Below, piece by piece: positions 38,001-51,704 of a stretch of 64,000 nucleotides of DNA; position 1 is the first letter of the stretch, and every line of letters starts with the position of its first letter. Below the pieces are notes generated by a model. That model made no database searches and was not told where the DNA came from. It was given only the letters and a program-made list of their open reading frames with translations. This stretch comes from Psoroptes ovis (taxonomy: Eukaryota; Arthropoda; Arachnida; Sarcoptiformes; Psoroptidae). The translations under genes and the position numbers were made by a program. Location: contig PQWQ01000016.1 in the NCBI GenBank assembly GCA_002943765.1, forward strand, positions 744,001-808,000, written 5' to 3'.

Positions 38001-40533
38001 TCAATGAATGAATAAATGATAGTGAATGGATGAATGGATGATGATAATGATGATTCCATGCTATGAGCATGGCCATAATAATGATAGCGATAACGATTCA
38101 ATGATAAACGTCATCGCCCCCATCATGTTATATTGAGCTTATTGCGTGTGTGTGTGTGTGTGCTAAGCACACACACACTTAAACAATGCTGCGCATAACA
38201 TCATCATCTTTGATGATGATCATCATCATCATTATTATTAGCTTCATCATCATCTTCATCTTCATCATCATCTCGATGATGATCATCATAATATGAAATC
38301 ATTTACACATATGAAAAATGTGTGTGCTGCACACACACACTTTGTACATAATAAATACATCGACACATGCATCGGCCATACACATACAACAGACTCATGA
38401 ATGAATGAATGAATGAAAATAACACCAAAAAAGCATCCTAAACAATTTCGGACCTATATATATATGTGTGTGTGTGTGTGTGTAGTGCTTGCTATTTGTG
38501 TATATTTGAATATATTGTGTTTTTGAACAATATATTTAGCCCAACAAATGTTTAATGATGATGCTGCTGCTGCTGTGCACACTCGATGAATAAAATAACC
38601 ATAGAAAACTGATGGAAAAATGTTTCCATAGAAAAGTATTGATTTGAATAATTTCAAAAGAATTTCCATTGAAGAATTTCAAAGAATTTAAATTTTGAAA
38701 ATTTAAACAACAATTGATAATAATGTCTTTGTGTCTGTGTATGAGTGTTATAAAAATGCGTTAATTATTTCATTTGATATGACATTTATTTATTTTTGAA
38801 AAAAAAACAATTTGAAAATTTTCTAAATTTAAAAACAATTTAAAATTTGAAAGCCATTTAATATACTTGAAGACACTTTTTTCTTCTCCTATGAAATTAA
38901 ACAGAATCGTGATTGTTCTAATTAGCAAACATATATGTAAATAATGGCAATCATACTAAGACCTAAATTGACTGCTCTTTTGCTCTCATATACGTCTGTA
39001 TATGAGGCTATAGATGTGTTTCTAAGCGGAATATTTCACTCTGATTAATGTAAATCCAGTGAAAAATATGAATCCAATGAATAATATGAATTCAATGATC
39101 TTTAATTATTGGTCGTTGTATGGCTGTATGGTTGTTGGATAATTGTTGTTGAATAATTGTTATGATTTTAATTATTATTGTAACAATTTATATGAACAAT
39201 TATTTTCAATTTTTTCTTAAAAAAAAAATTACGATTTATTACAAATAACAATCATAGATGATGATGATCATGATCATCACAGATGATAATGATATAAAGT
39301 CATTAATTTGAATGAAAATTGATGCAAAAAAACAATGCTAAACAAAATAAATGACGCTTCTTGATATAGATGGATATAAACGAGCTCATAGCTTAAAAGT
39401 TAAAAGCTTAACACCTTTTAATTGTGTTGTTGACCATTGTTGTTGTTGTTTGATGATGTGTTGTTCTTAATAATACTTAATAATAATAAATGTAAAGAAC
39501 AATTCCTATTGTTTTATTATTATTTTTCATTAATTTGAAAAAATTATAGCCAAAAGGTGATGATCATACGATCATCATCATCATTGTATTTAATTTGATG
39601 TTTTAAAGCAAAAAAAAACTGTTAAATCAATGAAAATTGTGCTTGATTAATTGTTATATTAAATGTTTTCGTTCATATAGAAAATGCATTGAAAACACTT
39701 GGAAAATGCCGTGAAAACACTTGGAAAAATGTCTTAAAATGATCTAAATTTATATATTAAATGAATGAAAATCGTGAAAAAGGTCAAAAAAAATATTAAT
39801 TGAACTGAATCATTTTGGTGGTGGTGGTTGACTGGCTGGTTGATGACTAGTGTTCACTAGTGAAATGTGATAAATTGTTATTTTTTTTTTTTTTTTTGGC
39901 AAAGATTTGAGTTTTCACTAAACCAATGACCAATGTTTACTGCTGTTGTTGCTGTTGTTGTTGATGTTAATGGTGATAAATATTTGATTTTTTTTCAATT
40001 TTCACCTTGTTTTTTTATTCAATCATCATTTAATTTTGATTAAAAATTGATTCGTAAAATTGAAATGAAATGACCACCGTGATATTCATATCAAATATTT
40101 GAGTGAATATTGAATGAAGATAAATTGAATAATTCGGTATAAACAACAAGCGAATAATCTCTTTTTGAAAATGAAACATATTAAAATGAACAAAACGATA
40201 GCCTTAAAATTTATTTACTTGTCAACAACAACAACAACAAGTCATTTCATTTCATTTCATTTATATTTCTGATAATTAAAAAACATTTCACTTTTTGCAT
40301 TCAAATTGAATTGAATTGAATTCACTTTGAATGTTCGGATATTCGAAGATGAAGATTTTTCCACATTTTCTGGTATGGTTTGTATAGTTGAGGATGAATG
40401 ATTGAAATGAAATGAAATAAGAGGGAGATGTGAATGTGAGAAATATTTTCATTTTTTTTTTAATTAAACATTTTCAGTATTCATATTAATTGATTTTGTT
40501 TTTTGTATTTGATACCATTATTTATTATTTTAG

Positions 40534-40660
40534 GTGATTTGCCTATGGACATTTTTGGACAATTTCATCCAAAAATTGTATCGAAAACATGCCCGAATAA
40601 CACCGAATAATAGCATCAAAAATAACATCAAAAATTGGCTTCAAATCCAAATCCCCAAAG
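40534..40660 (+). other. Candidate non-coding or 5'-UTR exon
   Basis: 127 bp bounded by a good acceptor (TTTATTATTTTAG) and a near-consensus donor (CCCCAAAG|GTAAGT). The stretch is less repetitive than its surroundings. It is not open throughout in any obvious frame; an ATG at 40545 is followed by a stop after about 21 codons. A matching coding gene on this strand was not found, so it may be a leader exon of a gene outside the window or a long non-coding RNA. Confidence 0.3.
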
Positions 40661-41777
40661 GTAAGTATTCGAATAGTTCGAATTTATAATGGATAATTTG
40701 TCCATATTTTCACATGTGTTGACCCCATTGAACTTGTTCATTTTATTTTCGGAATTTTCGAAGGGAATTTTCAAATTGTTTTATTGAAAATCAAACATCA
40801 TTAAACAATGATAAATTATCATCATCATCATCATCATGTGTACATTTAGCATGATGTATTTAGCATCATGCACCAACACCATCATCACCAACAACATCAG
40901 CATCACTGGAAGACATTATCACCTGCTAATGGTTTAATGTTTTGTTTTGTTTTTCACAAAACCTTTGTTTTTGTTGTGTTTTCGTTGATGATTTTCATGT
41001 ATTATTGTTGTATCATCATTATCTTTATTATATAATCACCTTTTTTGATCAGATATTCAGATTAACAACGAATAACGACGAATAACAATCTTAAGAAAAA
41101 CAATAGTCTTCAACCTTGAAAAAAAAAATTTGTTGAATATATGAACAAAAAATATCCATCATCAAATAATTTACACCGCTAACGAGCCATTGTTTTATTG
41201 GATGATTGTTTCGTTGGTTCTTGTTGGTCGATGTTCCTTAATAATGTTTCTTGTCGATGTTTTTGCTTGTTGTTTGGTGTTGTACAATCAAACCGAAATT
41301 TCTATTTAAATTAAATGGTTCCGCATCCAAAGAAAAATGTTTGAAGAAAAAATCATTATTTTCTTTCGCTGATTAAAAGGTGTCGGAGCCTTTTTGTAGA
41401 CTATTGTTTGTGCTTGTTTGCTTGCTTGCTTGTTTGTTGTTTAATGTATTTGGTGGCCACAGTTACAAGAAAATTATTAATTTCTTTTTCTTCCTATCCT
41501 CGTTATTTACGATTACACACACACACACACACACATATATATCCGAGTAGGTAACAAGGAACAAGGTGCATTAATATGTGTGTGTGTGTTCATATTAATA
41601 ATAATGATTGTAATAATAAGGAATTTATTTTTTTAAACGAAAATCAATTTTTTTTCCATTATTATTGTTTCTAATTTACAAATTACAATTTAACAAGCGA
41701 AAAACAATTGAAAACGTGTGTGTAGTATGCCTGTGTATGAGTATATTGTTATATTAATACAAATCTATGTTCATATA

Positions 41778-41858
41778 TTAGACTGTCCGAAAAGTTTTTG
41801 CCGATTATATTGTAGAAAATATTCGGAAAAATCGGCAAAAACTTTTTGGACAACCATA
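41778..41858. mobile_element. Palindromic mariner-like MITE, copy 10
   Basis: About 81 bp: TTAGACTGTCCGAAAAGTTT ... AAACTTTTTGGACAACCATA. It is isolated in the gene-poor stretch. Confidence 0.88.
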
Positions 41859-42951
41859 TATTATTCACAAATTTATTTTTTTTTTTTTTTTTGATTGTTT
41901 TGTTTTGTTGTTGATTGTTTAATCATCAATCAATAATAATAATAATGATAACAATGATGATAATGATGATGATAACGAATGATAATGATGCGGCATCAAG
42001 CAGCTTGTTAAGAAAAAAATGATGATGATGAAAATAAATGAAACAAAAATAAAGTTAACATCCTCATCATCATTATCATTATCGGCTTGAATTATTGTTG
42101 TTGAATTGATGATTTTCATACTAAAATATTGAATGGGCGAAATATGCATGGATTCAGCTTACTGGACACTGTGTTTGTACGATGATGTGTATTTTGAATG
42201 GACACATCATTCTAAATAAAACTCATAGCTTGTTGCTTGATGCTTCATTATTGTTTGCCAGCTTGTTATCATAAATTGATCAATGATAATGTGGATATGG
42301 ATGAAAAACATGAAACAACAATATTATTATTATTATCATAGGAAAACAATGGTCAAAACATTCACAACATTAAAACAACAACAATATTATTGAAAAACAC
42401 GAATCTAAAAGATTATATCAATTCAATCATTTCATGTTGTTGTTGTTCTCACCTTTTTGTTATCCATCATTTATATTATTATCATCATTATTATCATTAT
42501 TATTTCATTGATAATCTTCGGTTGTTGTCCATCGGATCGTTTCGGATTTTGTTTTTTGTTTTTTTTGTCTTAGGCTTGTGCTTGTTGTTGTTGTTGTTGT
42601 TCAACATCATCATCATCATCATTTCATTCATTTGTTTCCAGTCGAAAACCATCAACAACAGCAGCAACAGCAACAGCAACATTCAAAATTTCAATTTGTC
42701 TACTTTCGACTGATAATAATAATAATAATAATGATTTTGTTGATGTTTTGTCCATTGTAAATCGCTTGAAAGACTCTTAGACCATACAACAGCTCAAGAA
42801 CAACAGCCTTAAAAACAACAGCCCTTAAAAACAACACTAAAACATTTTAAAACATATTATTTTCTTCGAAAAAAAAACAAAATTTTTTGTTCAATTGTTT
42901 TTATTATTATTGATGATTGTAATCATTATTATCATTAAAATAAACGGAATA

Positions 42952-42986
<35 letters not shown>

Positions 42987-42987
42987 A
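42952..42987. repeat. (GAT)12 microsatellite
   Basis: Twelve GAT/ATG units in a row, the longest clean copy of the trinucleotide that is scattered all over the window. Confidence 0.95.
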
Positions 42988-44050
42988 ATCAAAATCTATA
43001 CGTTATTTCCCTTGTAGATAGATATAAATAAATAATCTTATCATTATTATTATTATTATTATTATAACAATGATAAGATGATATTATATCGTTTGATGGT
43101 TGATATTATTATTGTTGTTGTTGTTGTTGTTATTTGGGATGACGATAACGACCATTAAATATCATCAAGCATCATCAAACAAGCAGTAATGATGATACAA
43201 GACAAAGACAAGATAATCCAATTATTCTTCGGAAAAAAAGAGGGGGAAATGATATTATTGATATTATTAGAACAATAATCATCAATAAGAGTCATTCAAT
43301 GTGATATATGGTTCGTGATGGTTCGCTATGATTTGGATTTTCATACAGAATTATTCCTGGAGATGAATTTCGATGAATTTTTATGTGATTTTCAAGTGTA
43401 ATTAATTAATTGAATGAATGAAACCGAAATCCATTAATCCATTGAACAATTGAACAATTGATCAATATCAAAATCAATATCACGCAGGTGAAAAATAAAC
43501 AAAAACAAAATTCAATTTGTCAAGGCTATAGCTTAAGCTTTGATTGATTGATTTTTATTTTTTTCTCATATTTTATTCAAAAATCATATTAATTCATTCA
43601 AATCAAATCAATCGCTTTCATTGATTGAAAATATTTTTCGCCCCAAAATTTTTAACAAAGAAATTATTATTTTTGAAATTCAAAAAAATGAAAATGAAAA
43701 ACAAGAATCATGATAAATGGTCACGTGTATTTATGGCTTTAATATACATTAATAAGTGTATGTATGAGTATGTGTGCATTACTCTCTCTCTCTGTGTTTT
43801 AGGTTAATTTAGGTTATTGAATTGATTTTTTTTTTAGGTGGTGATTATTATTATTATTATTACCTCGAATATGATAATGATAATGGTGATTATATCAAGA
43901 AATCAGATTAAATCTTTCATCATCATCATCTGATCATCTGATCAATCAATCATTATATGGTTATTGTTATTGTTGTTGTTATTTTTATTATTCGAAATAT
44001 ATTTTTTTCAGATAAGAATAAACAGCCGCCAACAATCTGAAAACAATGTC

Positions 44051-44082
<32 letters not shown>

Positions 44083-45906
44083 CTGCTTATGTAATTGTAT
44101 TGATTGTATTTATTGTGTTTAACATGCAAAAAAATGGCGAAAAACAGCGAAAAAATTGATCATAAATCACCTGGCTTGTTAACAACACACAGGCTTCGCA
44201 ATGATAATAAGCCAATGCTTTTTGCTTTGTTTTTGGCTTTCAAAAAGCTTTCAAAAAAAAGCCTTCATAATCATCAAGCATTATCACTATCATCATCATG
44301 GTTTCCACAATAATCATCTGTGATGATTAGGCACGAAATCTCATTATTATTATCCGACCATTATTCCATATACTATTCCACATTGTAATGGTATGAATGC
44401 TCTGTGTTTGTGTATGATTCAATTGTTTAGGTGAATAATTGAACAATGATAAATTTAGGTTTGAATTTTGGTCGAAAATTGGCGTTCAATTATTACAATT
44501 ACTTTGTTTTTTAATCAAATTATATCAGGTTATATCAAGGTATATATATATATCTTGAGTATTAACCACACATAGTCTAATCAATTGTGCCTTTAATTGC
44601 AGCTAATCATCAATAATTTGGGTGATTTTTTTTCATCCCTCTAAAATTTTCGAATTTTAATTTCGATTCTACATCCTACATCATTATCATCATCATCATC
44701 TTAATCTTAATCTTGATCTTTATCTTTGAAAATCTTAATGATTGATCAGTATTGTTATTATCATTTAATGTCTAATACTTATTGGTCTAATTTAAGATCA
44801 ATTACAAGATCCGATACATCACCACTACACACTGACTGACAATGATTATTATCATTTCTTAGGAAAATTTTTTCTTGATTTTCCCCGTATAATTGTTCAA
44901 TGCAAAAATTTATTTATTTTGGTCAAATTATTCAAAATTCATGAATGAACGAATCGATTCACAATTCACTGAATAAATAACTGAAAAATTGATGCAAATA
45001 ATGGGAATTTATTTATTTCGATCTCAAATATATGTTTGCTGACACGTATTGAGCCACCAAAAGCAGCACAAAAAAAAAAACACTGAGTAATGTTCAATGT
45101 TTTGATGCTATTCACTTGGACTCGAAATAAATCCAAAAAAAAAGTTAGGTGTCAATGGGAAAACACGTGTGTCGTCGTCATTTTAGCCAAGTTGATCGAG
45201 TTGTTTTGAATGTTTTTCATATGAATATTGAATAATCGGAAACGAATCGGCTAAATCGGCTTTTTTGGGGGCTATCGTTGGTGGTGGATAATCATCATCG
45301 ATGCAGAAGAAACGCGTGCCATAAACGGCGAATACCAGTCAGTCAGCCAGTTGAACAGTCAAAATTTCAAATCAGTTCAGTCAGTCAGTCAGTCGGTAAG
45401 TTTAGTTTTGATTCAAGACAATGATTATCATCAAATAGTGATTAGATTCATTTTTGTATTATTTGTTTGTTTGTTTTTAGATACATGTCTGTGTGTATTG
45501 GTGAGTCTGTGTGTTATCTTTTATTATTTTTTTTTTCACATTTGGTTGATTAACAGTGCATAGATATAGCTAGAATAGGCCAAATGATAAAAGCCAAATG
45601 ACTTGTATTTAATGCCAGCATCATGTCTTAAATCTTTTTTTTTTTCGATTTCATTTCATTCGTTGATTCCATTCACTTGGCTGATTTTTGTGCCAATCAA
45701 AGAAATAATAATAATAATAATCAATGATTTTGGACCGATTTGATTCTGATTTTCACATACGTTTTCAATCGACTTTTGTCATTGTTTTTTTTTTTTTTTG
45801 GCTGGTTGGTTGGTTGGTCGATGATGCTGGCGACTGGTTGGTTGATGGCCATGGCCAAATGAATTCAAATTGAATTCAATTCGATTGAATCCCTTGATAT
45901 AAATCA

Positions 45907-45932
45907 AACACACACACACACACACACACACA
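45907..45932. repeat. (CA)13 microsatellite
   Basis: Thirteen CA units; a second CA tract follows near 46105-46123. Confidence 0.95.
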
Positions 45933-48900
45933 TATCAATCGTTATTATAATAAATACAATGATAGATAGACAAACATGAAGACATAGATATACAGATACG
46001 ATCCGATTATGTTCGCATCAATTGTGTGTGTGTATATGTGTGTGTGTGGCTTTATTTATTTGAATTCATTCATTTATTTATTTATTTAGATTCAATTTAT
46101 TCATGCACACACACACACACACAAAATCAAATCAAAATCATCATTTTTTCCATGAATTTTCAATGGCAATAAAATTCTTTAAAAAAAATTCTTGATTTAC
46201 TTTATGATTCATGTTTATTGATCAACAAAATACGATGCCGAAACATGACAATCAATGATCATCATTTATGAGCTATTTTGATCAATTTTTGGGCCATAAA
46301 ATGGCCAACATTTATTTCATTTATTCGTTTTATTTGATTCATTTGATTCATTTATCTATTCGTTTATTCAAATACCCTTAAATATAAACGAATATTTGTC
46401 ATTTATTTATTTTCAAAGATGAAATGATGCCACTAAATTGGATTGTATTACACATATTTTCATGTATGTTTTACAACAATCAAACACACACAAACAAACA
46501 GAAATAAACGAGCCAAAATTGAAAATAAATGAACTTTAATCGTCGAATAATCATCAAAGTAAAACAATCGATTTACCAATCGATTGTCGATTGTCATCAA
46601 CGATGATGACGTGTGCATCGATCGATCATTAATCAAAAGATGACTTTGAATTTGAAACATTAATATTCATAGATGTATGTGTCTGTATGTGCATGTGTCA
46701 TCAAATGTAAATAATAAATAAAGCAACGATACAAAGCATAACAAATGAATTTATTTTTTTCGCGCCAAAAATGTTTTAAAAACACAGTTTAACGACTTGC
46801 TTGCTTAGCATTTGCTTTTGCATTTGATGCATTGACTTGATTACTGGTAAACAATGAGTAAATGTGAATAAATGTTTTGAAAAAAAAATCAAAATAAATT
46901 CAAATCAAATGTTCGATGCCACGTGTTGTATCAATCTTATATTAACTTATAATTCAGATTATTTTTTTTATTTTGATTTTTGATGAAAACCGTTTATCGT
47001 CTATGATTTTTATCGACTTTTAATCCATTTTATTCAATGAATTATAATATAAAAACAATGATGGTTACGCAAATACGCAGGACCATAGCCCTGTATTATT
47101 GCTTGGCCAAAGACCTCAGTATTTATGGGCCTTGTTTTGAAACGATCCAACCAAAGCCAAATGATAAACCAACAATGCAATGATCAACCAGCCAGGAAAC
47201 CATGAAAACGTGTTGGGTTTTTTATTTTTTGGAAAAGTTTTTCATTTCAACAAAAGATAATCAAAAATTCAATTCAATTCAAAACTGAATGAATGAATGA
47301 AGATCAGAAGATTTTTGGCGTGTGAAAACGGAAATCAAAATGATGTAACCAGAAACCCAAATCAAAGCTGATCACCAGAAAAAATAAAACGGAATCCAAT
47401 GCCCCAAATATGCCTTCCAGGTCTTCCCGATTATTTTGGTCAAAAACTAGCCTTTTTCGGGTGGTGAGTAAAATACATGGCAATTTTCTATGATTCCTAT
47501 GAAGCAGCAACATAAGGACCATGAGGATCAAACCTTGATTCTTTTTTTTTGGTTATTCGGGTTTGCTTCCGAACCAAAACTAGCGAAATGAGAGATTGAT
47601 GGCTACGTATAGCCTGCTCATTTAAATAAATGAATAGATGCAATTCAAATGGCTGTCGTTGCTGTTCAGTTGGTTGTTCAGTTGTTCCTGAATTCATTTT
47701 CAACGAAAATAAAAAAAAGATTCCTGTTCGACCATAGATAAGCATTTTTGAACAATAATAAACGATTCGCTAAATTGTCAAATGTTAAATGTGTGTGTTT
47801 TGCATCGTCATTATGATGAGCGCAATTCAATTCATACATTCATTGATACATTTGACTCATAGGCTCATAGCCTCATTCATACATTCAATACCCATATATA
47901 TATAATGACTGTATAATTTAACGAGAAAATCAAAACCAAAATTAGATTTATTATTTTTTTTGATATTCGAAAATAGATATTAAAGCTTGCGCAACGATTT
48001 TCAGGGCTGAAAAACTCTTGGAAAACAGGGAATAAATCGATCAAACGGTTTATTCGTTCATTCATTCATTCATTCAATTCATTTATTACCCGAATTTCAT
48101 TTGCCCGAGTTTCATTTATTACCCGAATTTCATTTGATCATCCTCATCATTTTACTTCGGGTTCAATTCGAGCTTCTTCGGGTCCATGTTTCAATGTTTC
48201 TTTTGATTTCATTGATATGATACATTCATTGATATTCATACATGTTAAGCATGTTGTTTGCTGTATTGAATTATCGTCATTATTTTTTTTTCCATTTCAG
48301 ATCATCAACATCAAACGTGGTGGTCACGTGTCATTTTTTATTTTCTTCGTTTAAATGTTTGACTATTTTATGAATGTTCTTGAATGTTTAAATGTGTCCG
48401 TGTGTCTTTCAGCTGGTCGAAGCAATCATTTTTCGCCATTCATCGATCCATCCATCAGTTCGTTTGTTCGTTTATTAGTTTGTTTGTTTGGTGATATCAT
48501 TTAACACACAAGGCACAAGACACAAGACACACGGCGTGCGTGATTTTCGAGCTAAAAAGTGAAAATTTGATCATGTTTACCAATGTATTTTCAATACAAA
48601 TATTTGACATCCATGATGATGGGCGATAAATGGCTATTTGAAATGGTGTTGTTGTTACATGTTTAATGTATGTTCAAAGAGGAACATCAAATCAAACATC
48701 AACAACGACGACGTCGTCGTTGATGTCGTCGACAATGGATTCAACGACAATGTTTGTTGTATTTTTTTCAAAATGTTCAATGACATCCAACACCAGAATC
48801 ACCTCGAAAATCGATTGAAATCTTTGCGAAAAGCGAATTCATTGGCAGCACATATCAACCTAATCAATGGTACGTACGTAGAGGCTAACATCATTGCCTC

Positions 48901-49460
48901 ATTTCAAGATATTTCGTGGCTGTGACATTGTCAAAATGGCGAAATTTTAAGCCATTTCAATCTAGATTTCAATCGTTGTTAGCTCATAAACGACGACGTA
49001 TTATATCATCAATGTTGTTGTCAATGTTGTTTGTTTGAAGAAGCAATGTTTTGATACATTCGGATACATGGGTAAGCATAATGTGTGTGTGAGTGAGGCT
49101 ATAACCAGTCATAGATGTGAGAGCAATTTATAAAGTATTTGGCTTTACTCGGAGTAAAAATCTGTGAATTTTAATTCAATTTTTATTTTATTTTTATTTT
49201 TCAAAACTTAATTTTTAGTTCAATTTTGAGTTTGGCACGTGTCGCAAAACGCAGATCATTTAATGATACGCATTTTGAAATGTTTCTTGATTTATGTTTC
49301 ATAGAAATATATGATGGAGAAGAAGAAGAAGGAGAATCGAAACGGATGAATCAAAGATCAAATGATGGAAAATGTATTGAAGCATATACATGAAGGTATG
49401 TACATGCATACGTATAAAATGAAGTTGAAATTTTCGAGCAATTTCTTTGGTTATAATCTG

Positions 49461-51340
49461 TCTTTTTTCGAAAATATCAAAGGCAATAGACTGGCAATTT
49501 TTCCGAAAAAATCAAAGGCAATAGACTGCCATCTTTTTTCAAAAAATCAGAGGCAATAGACTGGCAATTTTTTCGAAAATATCAAAGGCAATAGACTGGC
49601 AATTTTCTGAGAAGAAGCAAAGACTATAGACTGCCATCTTTTTCCGAAAAAATCAAAGGCAATAGACTGGCAATTTTTTGTGAAAAAGCAAAGACTATAG
49701 ACTGCCATCTTTTTTCAAAAAATCAAAGGCAATAGACTGGCAATTTTTCCGAAAAAATCAAAGGCAATAGACTGGCAATTTTTCCGAAAAAAGCAAAGAC
49801 TATAGACTGCCATCTTTTTCGAAAATATCAAAGGCAATAGACTGGCAATTTTTTGTGAAAAAGCAAAGACTATAGACTGGCAATTTTTCCGAAAAAATCA
49901 AAGGCAATAGACTGGCAATTTTTTCAAAAAATCAAAGGCAATAGACTGGCAATTTTTTGAGAAAAATCAAAGGCAATAGACTGGCAATTTTTCCGAAAAA
50001 ATCAAAGGCAATAGACTGGCAATTTTTCCAAAAAATCAAAGGCAATAGACTGGCAATTTTTTGAGAAAAATCAAAGGCAATAGACTGGCAATTTTTCCGA
50101 AAAAATCAAAGGCAATAGACTGGCAATTTTTTGTGAAAAAGCAAAGACTATAGACTGCCATCTTTTTCCAAAAAATCAAAGGCAATAGACTGGCAATTTT
50201 TTCGAAAATATCAAAGGCAATAGGCTATCAATTTTTTGTGAAAAAGCAAAGACTATAGACTGCCATCTTTTTCCAAAAAATCAAAGGCAATAGACTGGCA
50301 ATTTTTTCGAAAATATCAAAGGCAATAGGCTATCAATTTTTTGTGAAAAAGCAAAGACTATAGACTGCCATCTTTTTCCAAAAAATCAAAGGCAATAGAC
50401 TGGCAATTTTTCCGAAAAAAGCAAAGACTATAGACTGCCATCTTTTTCGAAAATATCAAAGGCAATAGACTGCCATCTTTTTTCAGAAAAATCAAAGGCA
50501 ATAGACTGGCAATTTTTTCGAAAATATCAAAGGCAATAGACTGCCATCTTTTTTCAAAAAATCAGAGGCAATAGACTGGCAATTTTTTCGAAAATATCAA
50601 AGGCAATAGGCTATCAATTTTTTCGAAAAAATCGAAGGCAATAGACTGGCAATTTTTCCGAAAAAATCAAAGACTATAGACTGCCATCTTTTTCGAAAAT
50701 ATCAAAGGCAATAGACTGGCAATTTTTCCGAAAAAATCAAAGGCAATAGACTGGCAATTTTTCCGAAAAAATCAAAGGCAATAGACTGGCAATTTTTCCG
50801 AAAAAATCAAAGGCAATAGACTGGCAATTTTTCCGAAAAAATCAAAGGCAATAGACTGGCAATTTTTCCGAAAAAAGCAAAGACTATAGACTGCCATCTT
50901 TTTTCAGAAAAATCAAAGGCAATAGACTGGCAATTTTTTCGAAAATATCAAAGGCAATAGACTGCCATCTTTTTTCGAAAATATCAAAGGCAATAGACTG
51001 GCAATTTTTTCGAAAATATCAAAGGCAATAGACTGGCAATTTTTTCGAAAATATCAAAGGCAATAGACTGGCAATTTTTTGAGAAAAAGCAAAGGCAATA
51101 GACTGGCAATTTTTCCGAAAAAATCAAAGGCAATAGACTGGCAATTTTTTGTGAAAAAGCAAAGACTATAGGCTGGCAATTTTTTCGAAAATATCAAAGG
51201 CAATAGACTGCCATCTTTTTTCGAAAATATCAAAGGCAATAGACTGGCAATTTTTCCGAAAAAATCAAAGACTATAGACTGGCAATTTTTCCGAAAAAAG
51301 CAAAGACTATAGACTGCCATCTTTTTTCAAAAAATCCAAA
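49461..51340. repeat. 35-bp minisatellite array, about 53 units
   Basis: Tandem units of the form CAAAGGCAATAGACTGG + CAATTTTTCCGAAAAAAT (35 bp). Three recurrent variants are mixed: GGCAATAGACTGGCAA, GACTATAGACTGCCATC, and GGCAATAGGCTATCAA, combined with linkers CCGAAAAAAT, CGAAAATAT or GTGAAAAAG. Units keep constant phase over about 1.87 kb. A multi-unit block is duplicated near 50180-50390. The array ends about 365 bp downstream of the plexin stop codon. No coding role is seen; 35 is not a multiple of three, so open frames here are chance. Confidence 0.95.
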
Positions 51341-51704
51341 AAATCTAAGGCTTATCTAAGCCTTAGAAAATTTTTGATCACCGATCAAGGATTTTAATTT
51401 ATTTATTCCTTTCAATTTAAAAATTAAAAAAATTTTTTTAATTATAATAAAACCAAAAAAAAAAAAAAAATTCATATATTATTTCATTCTATATATAAAT
51501 ATTTATATAAGCATCGATGTATCGATAATTATTTACAATTATGGCAAATGTACAATCATTATTCATTGGTATTTTCATGCAGATTTTTTCACGTGTAAAT
51601 ATACGAGATAAAATCATCGATGTTTATTTAATTCGTGTCCGTGTATGTATTTACAATTGAAAATTGAACCAATTTATTCCTTCAAAAAATTCATTGATAT
51701 ATCT
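51341..51704. other. Plexin 3' flank
   Basis: AT-rich sequence between the minisatellite and the plexin stop, with an A16-type run near 51450-51470. It probably contains the short plexin 3' UTR; the AATAAA at 51673-51678 would end the transcript within it. Nothing else is recognised. Confidence 0.6.
51673..51678 (-). terminator. Plexin polyadenylation signal candidate
   Basis: AATAAA on the minus strand, 26 nt after the plexin stop codon. It is the first such hexamer downstream. The motif is common in this AT-rich DNA, so position is the main support. Confidence 0.45.

Larger units (their letters stand above)
27218..41777. other. Gene-poor intergenic region
   Basis: No frame of recognisable protein. 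Contains many GAT/ATC blocks, CA/GT tracts, and the perfect hairpins at 32041-32070, 33065-33086, 34970-35003 and 38152-38178. A patch at 35860-36020 is less AT-rich and open in both strands, without recognised similarity. The candidate exon at 40534-40660 is listed separately. Confidence 0.6.
41859..49460. other. Gene-poor intergenic region
   Basis: Contains (GAT)12 at 42952-42987, (ATT)8 at 43042-43065, (CA)13 at 45907-45932 and a GACGACGTCGTC palindrome at 48703-48722. Splice-like signals on the + strand: donor AGTCG|GTAAGT at 45395/45396 after a run of CAGTCAGT, and acceptor TTTTTTTTTCCATTTCAG at 48283-48300. No coding frame I would defend. Confidence 0.55.

Noticed and set aside
42390..42760. 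Open frames with poly-His, poly-Val or poly-Gln
   Set aside because: Three overlapping frames of trinucleotide repeats; no real coding signal.
48638..48925. 95-residue + strand open frame
   Set aside because: Upstream part is repeat-derived and the rest resembles no family I know; kept only as background to the splice-like acceptor at 48300.
51054..51320. 88-residue minus-strand open frame within the minisatellite
   Set aside because: It is only the 35-bp repeat read in a frame that lacks stops; the unit is not a multiple of three and the frame does not persist over the array.
49461..51340. CRISPR-like array of ~35-bp repeats
   Set aside because: Units are directly adjacent with no unique spacers, and the context is eukaryotic. 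It is a minisatellite.
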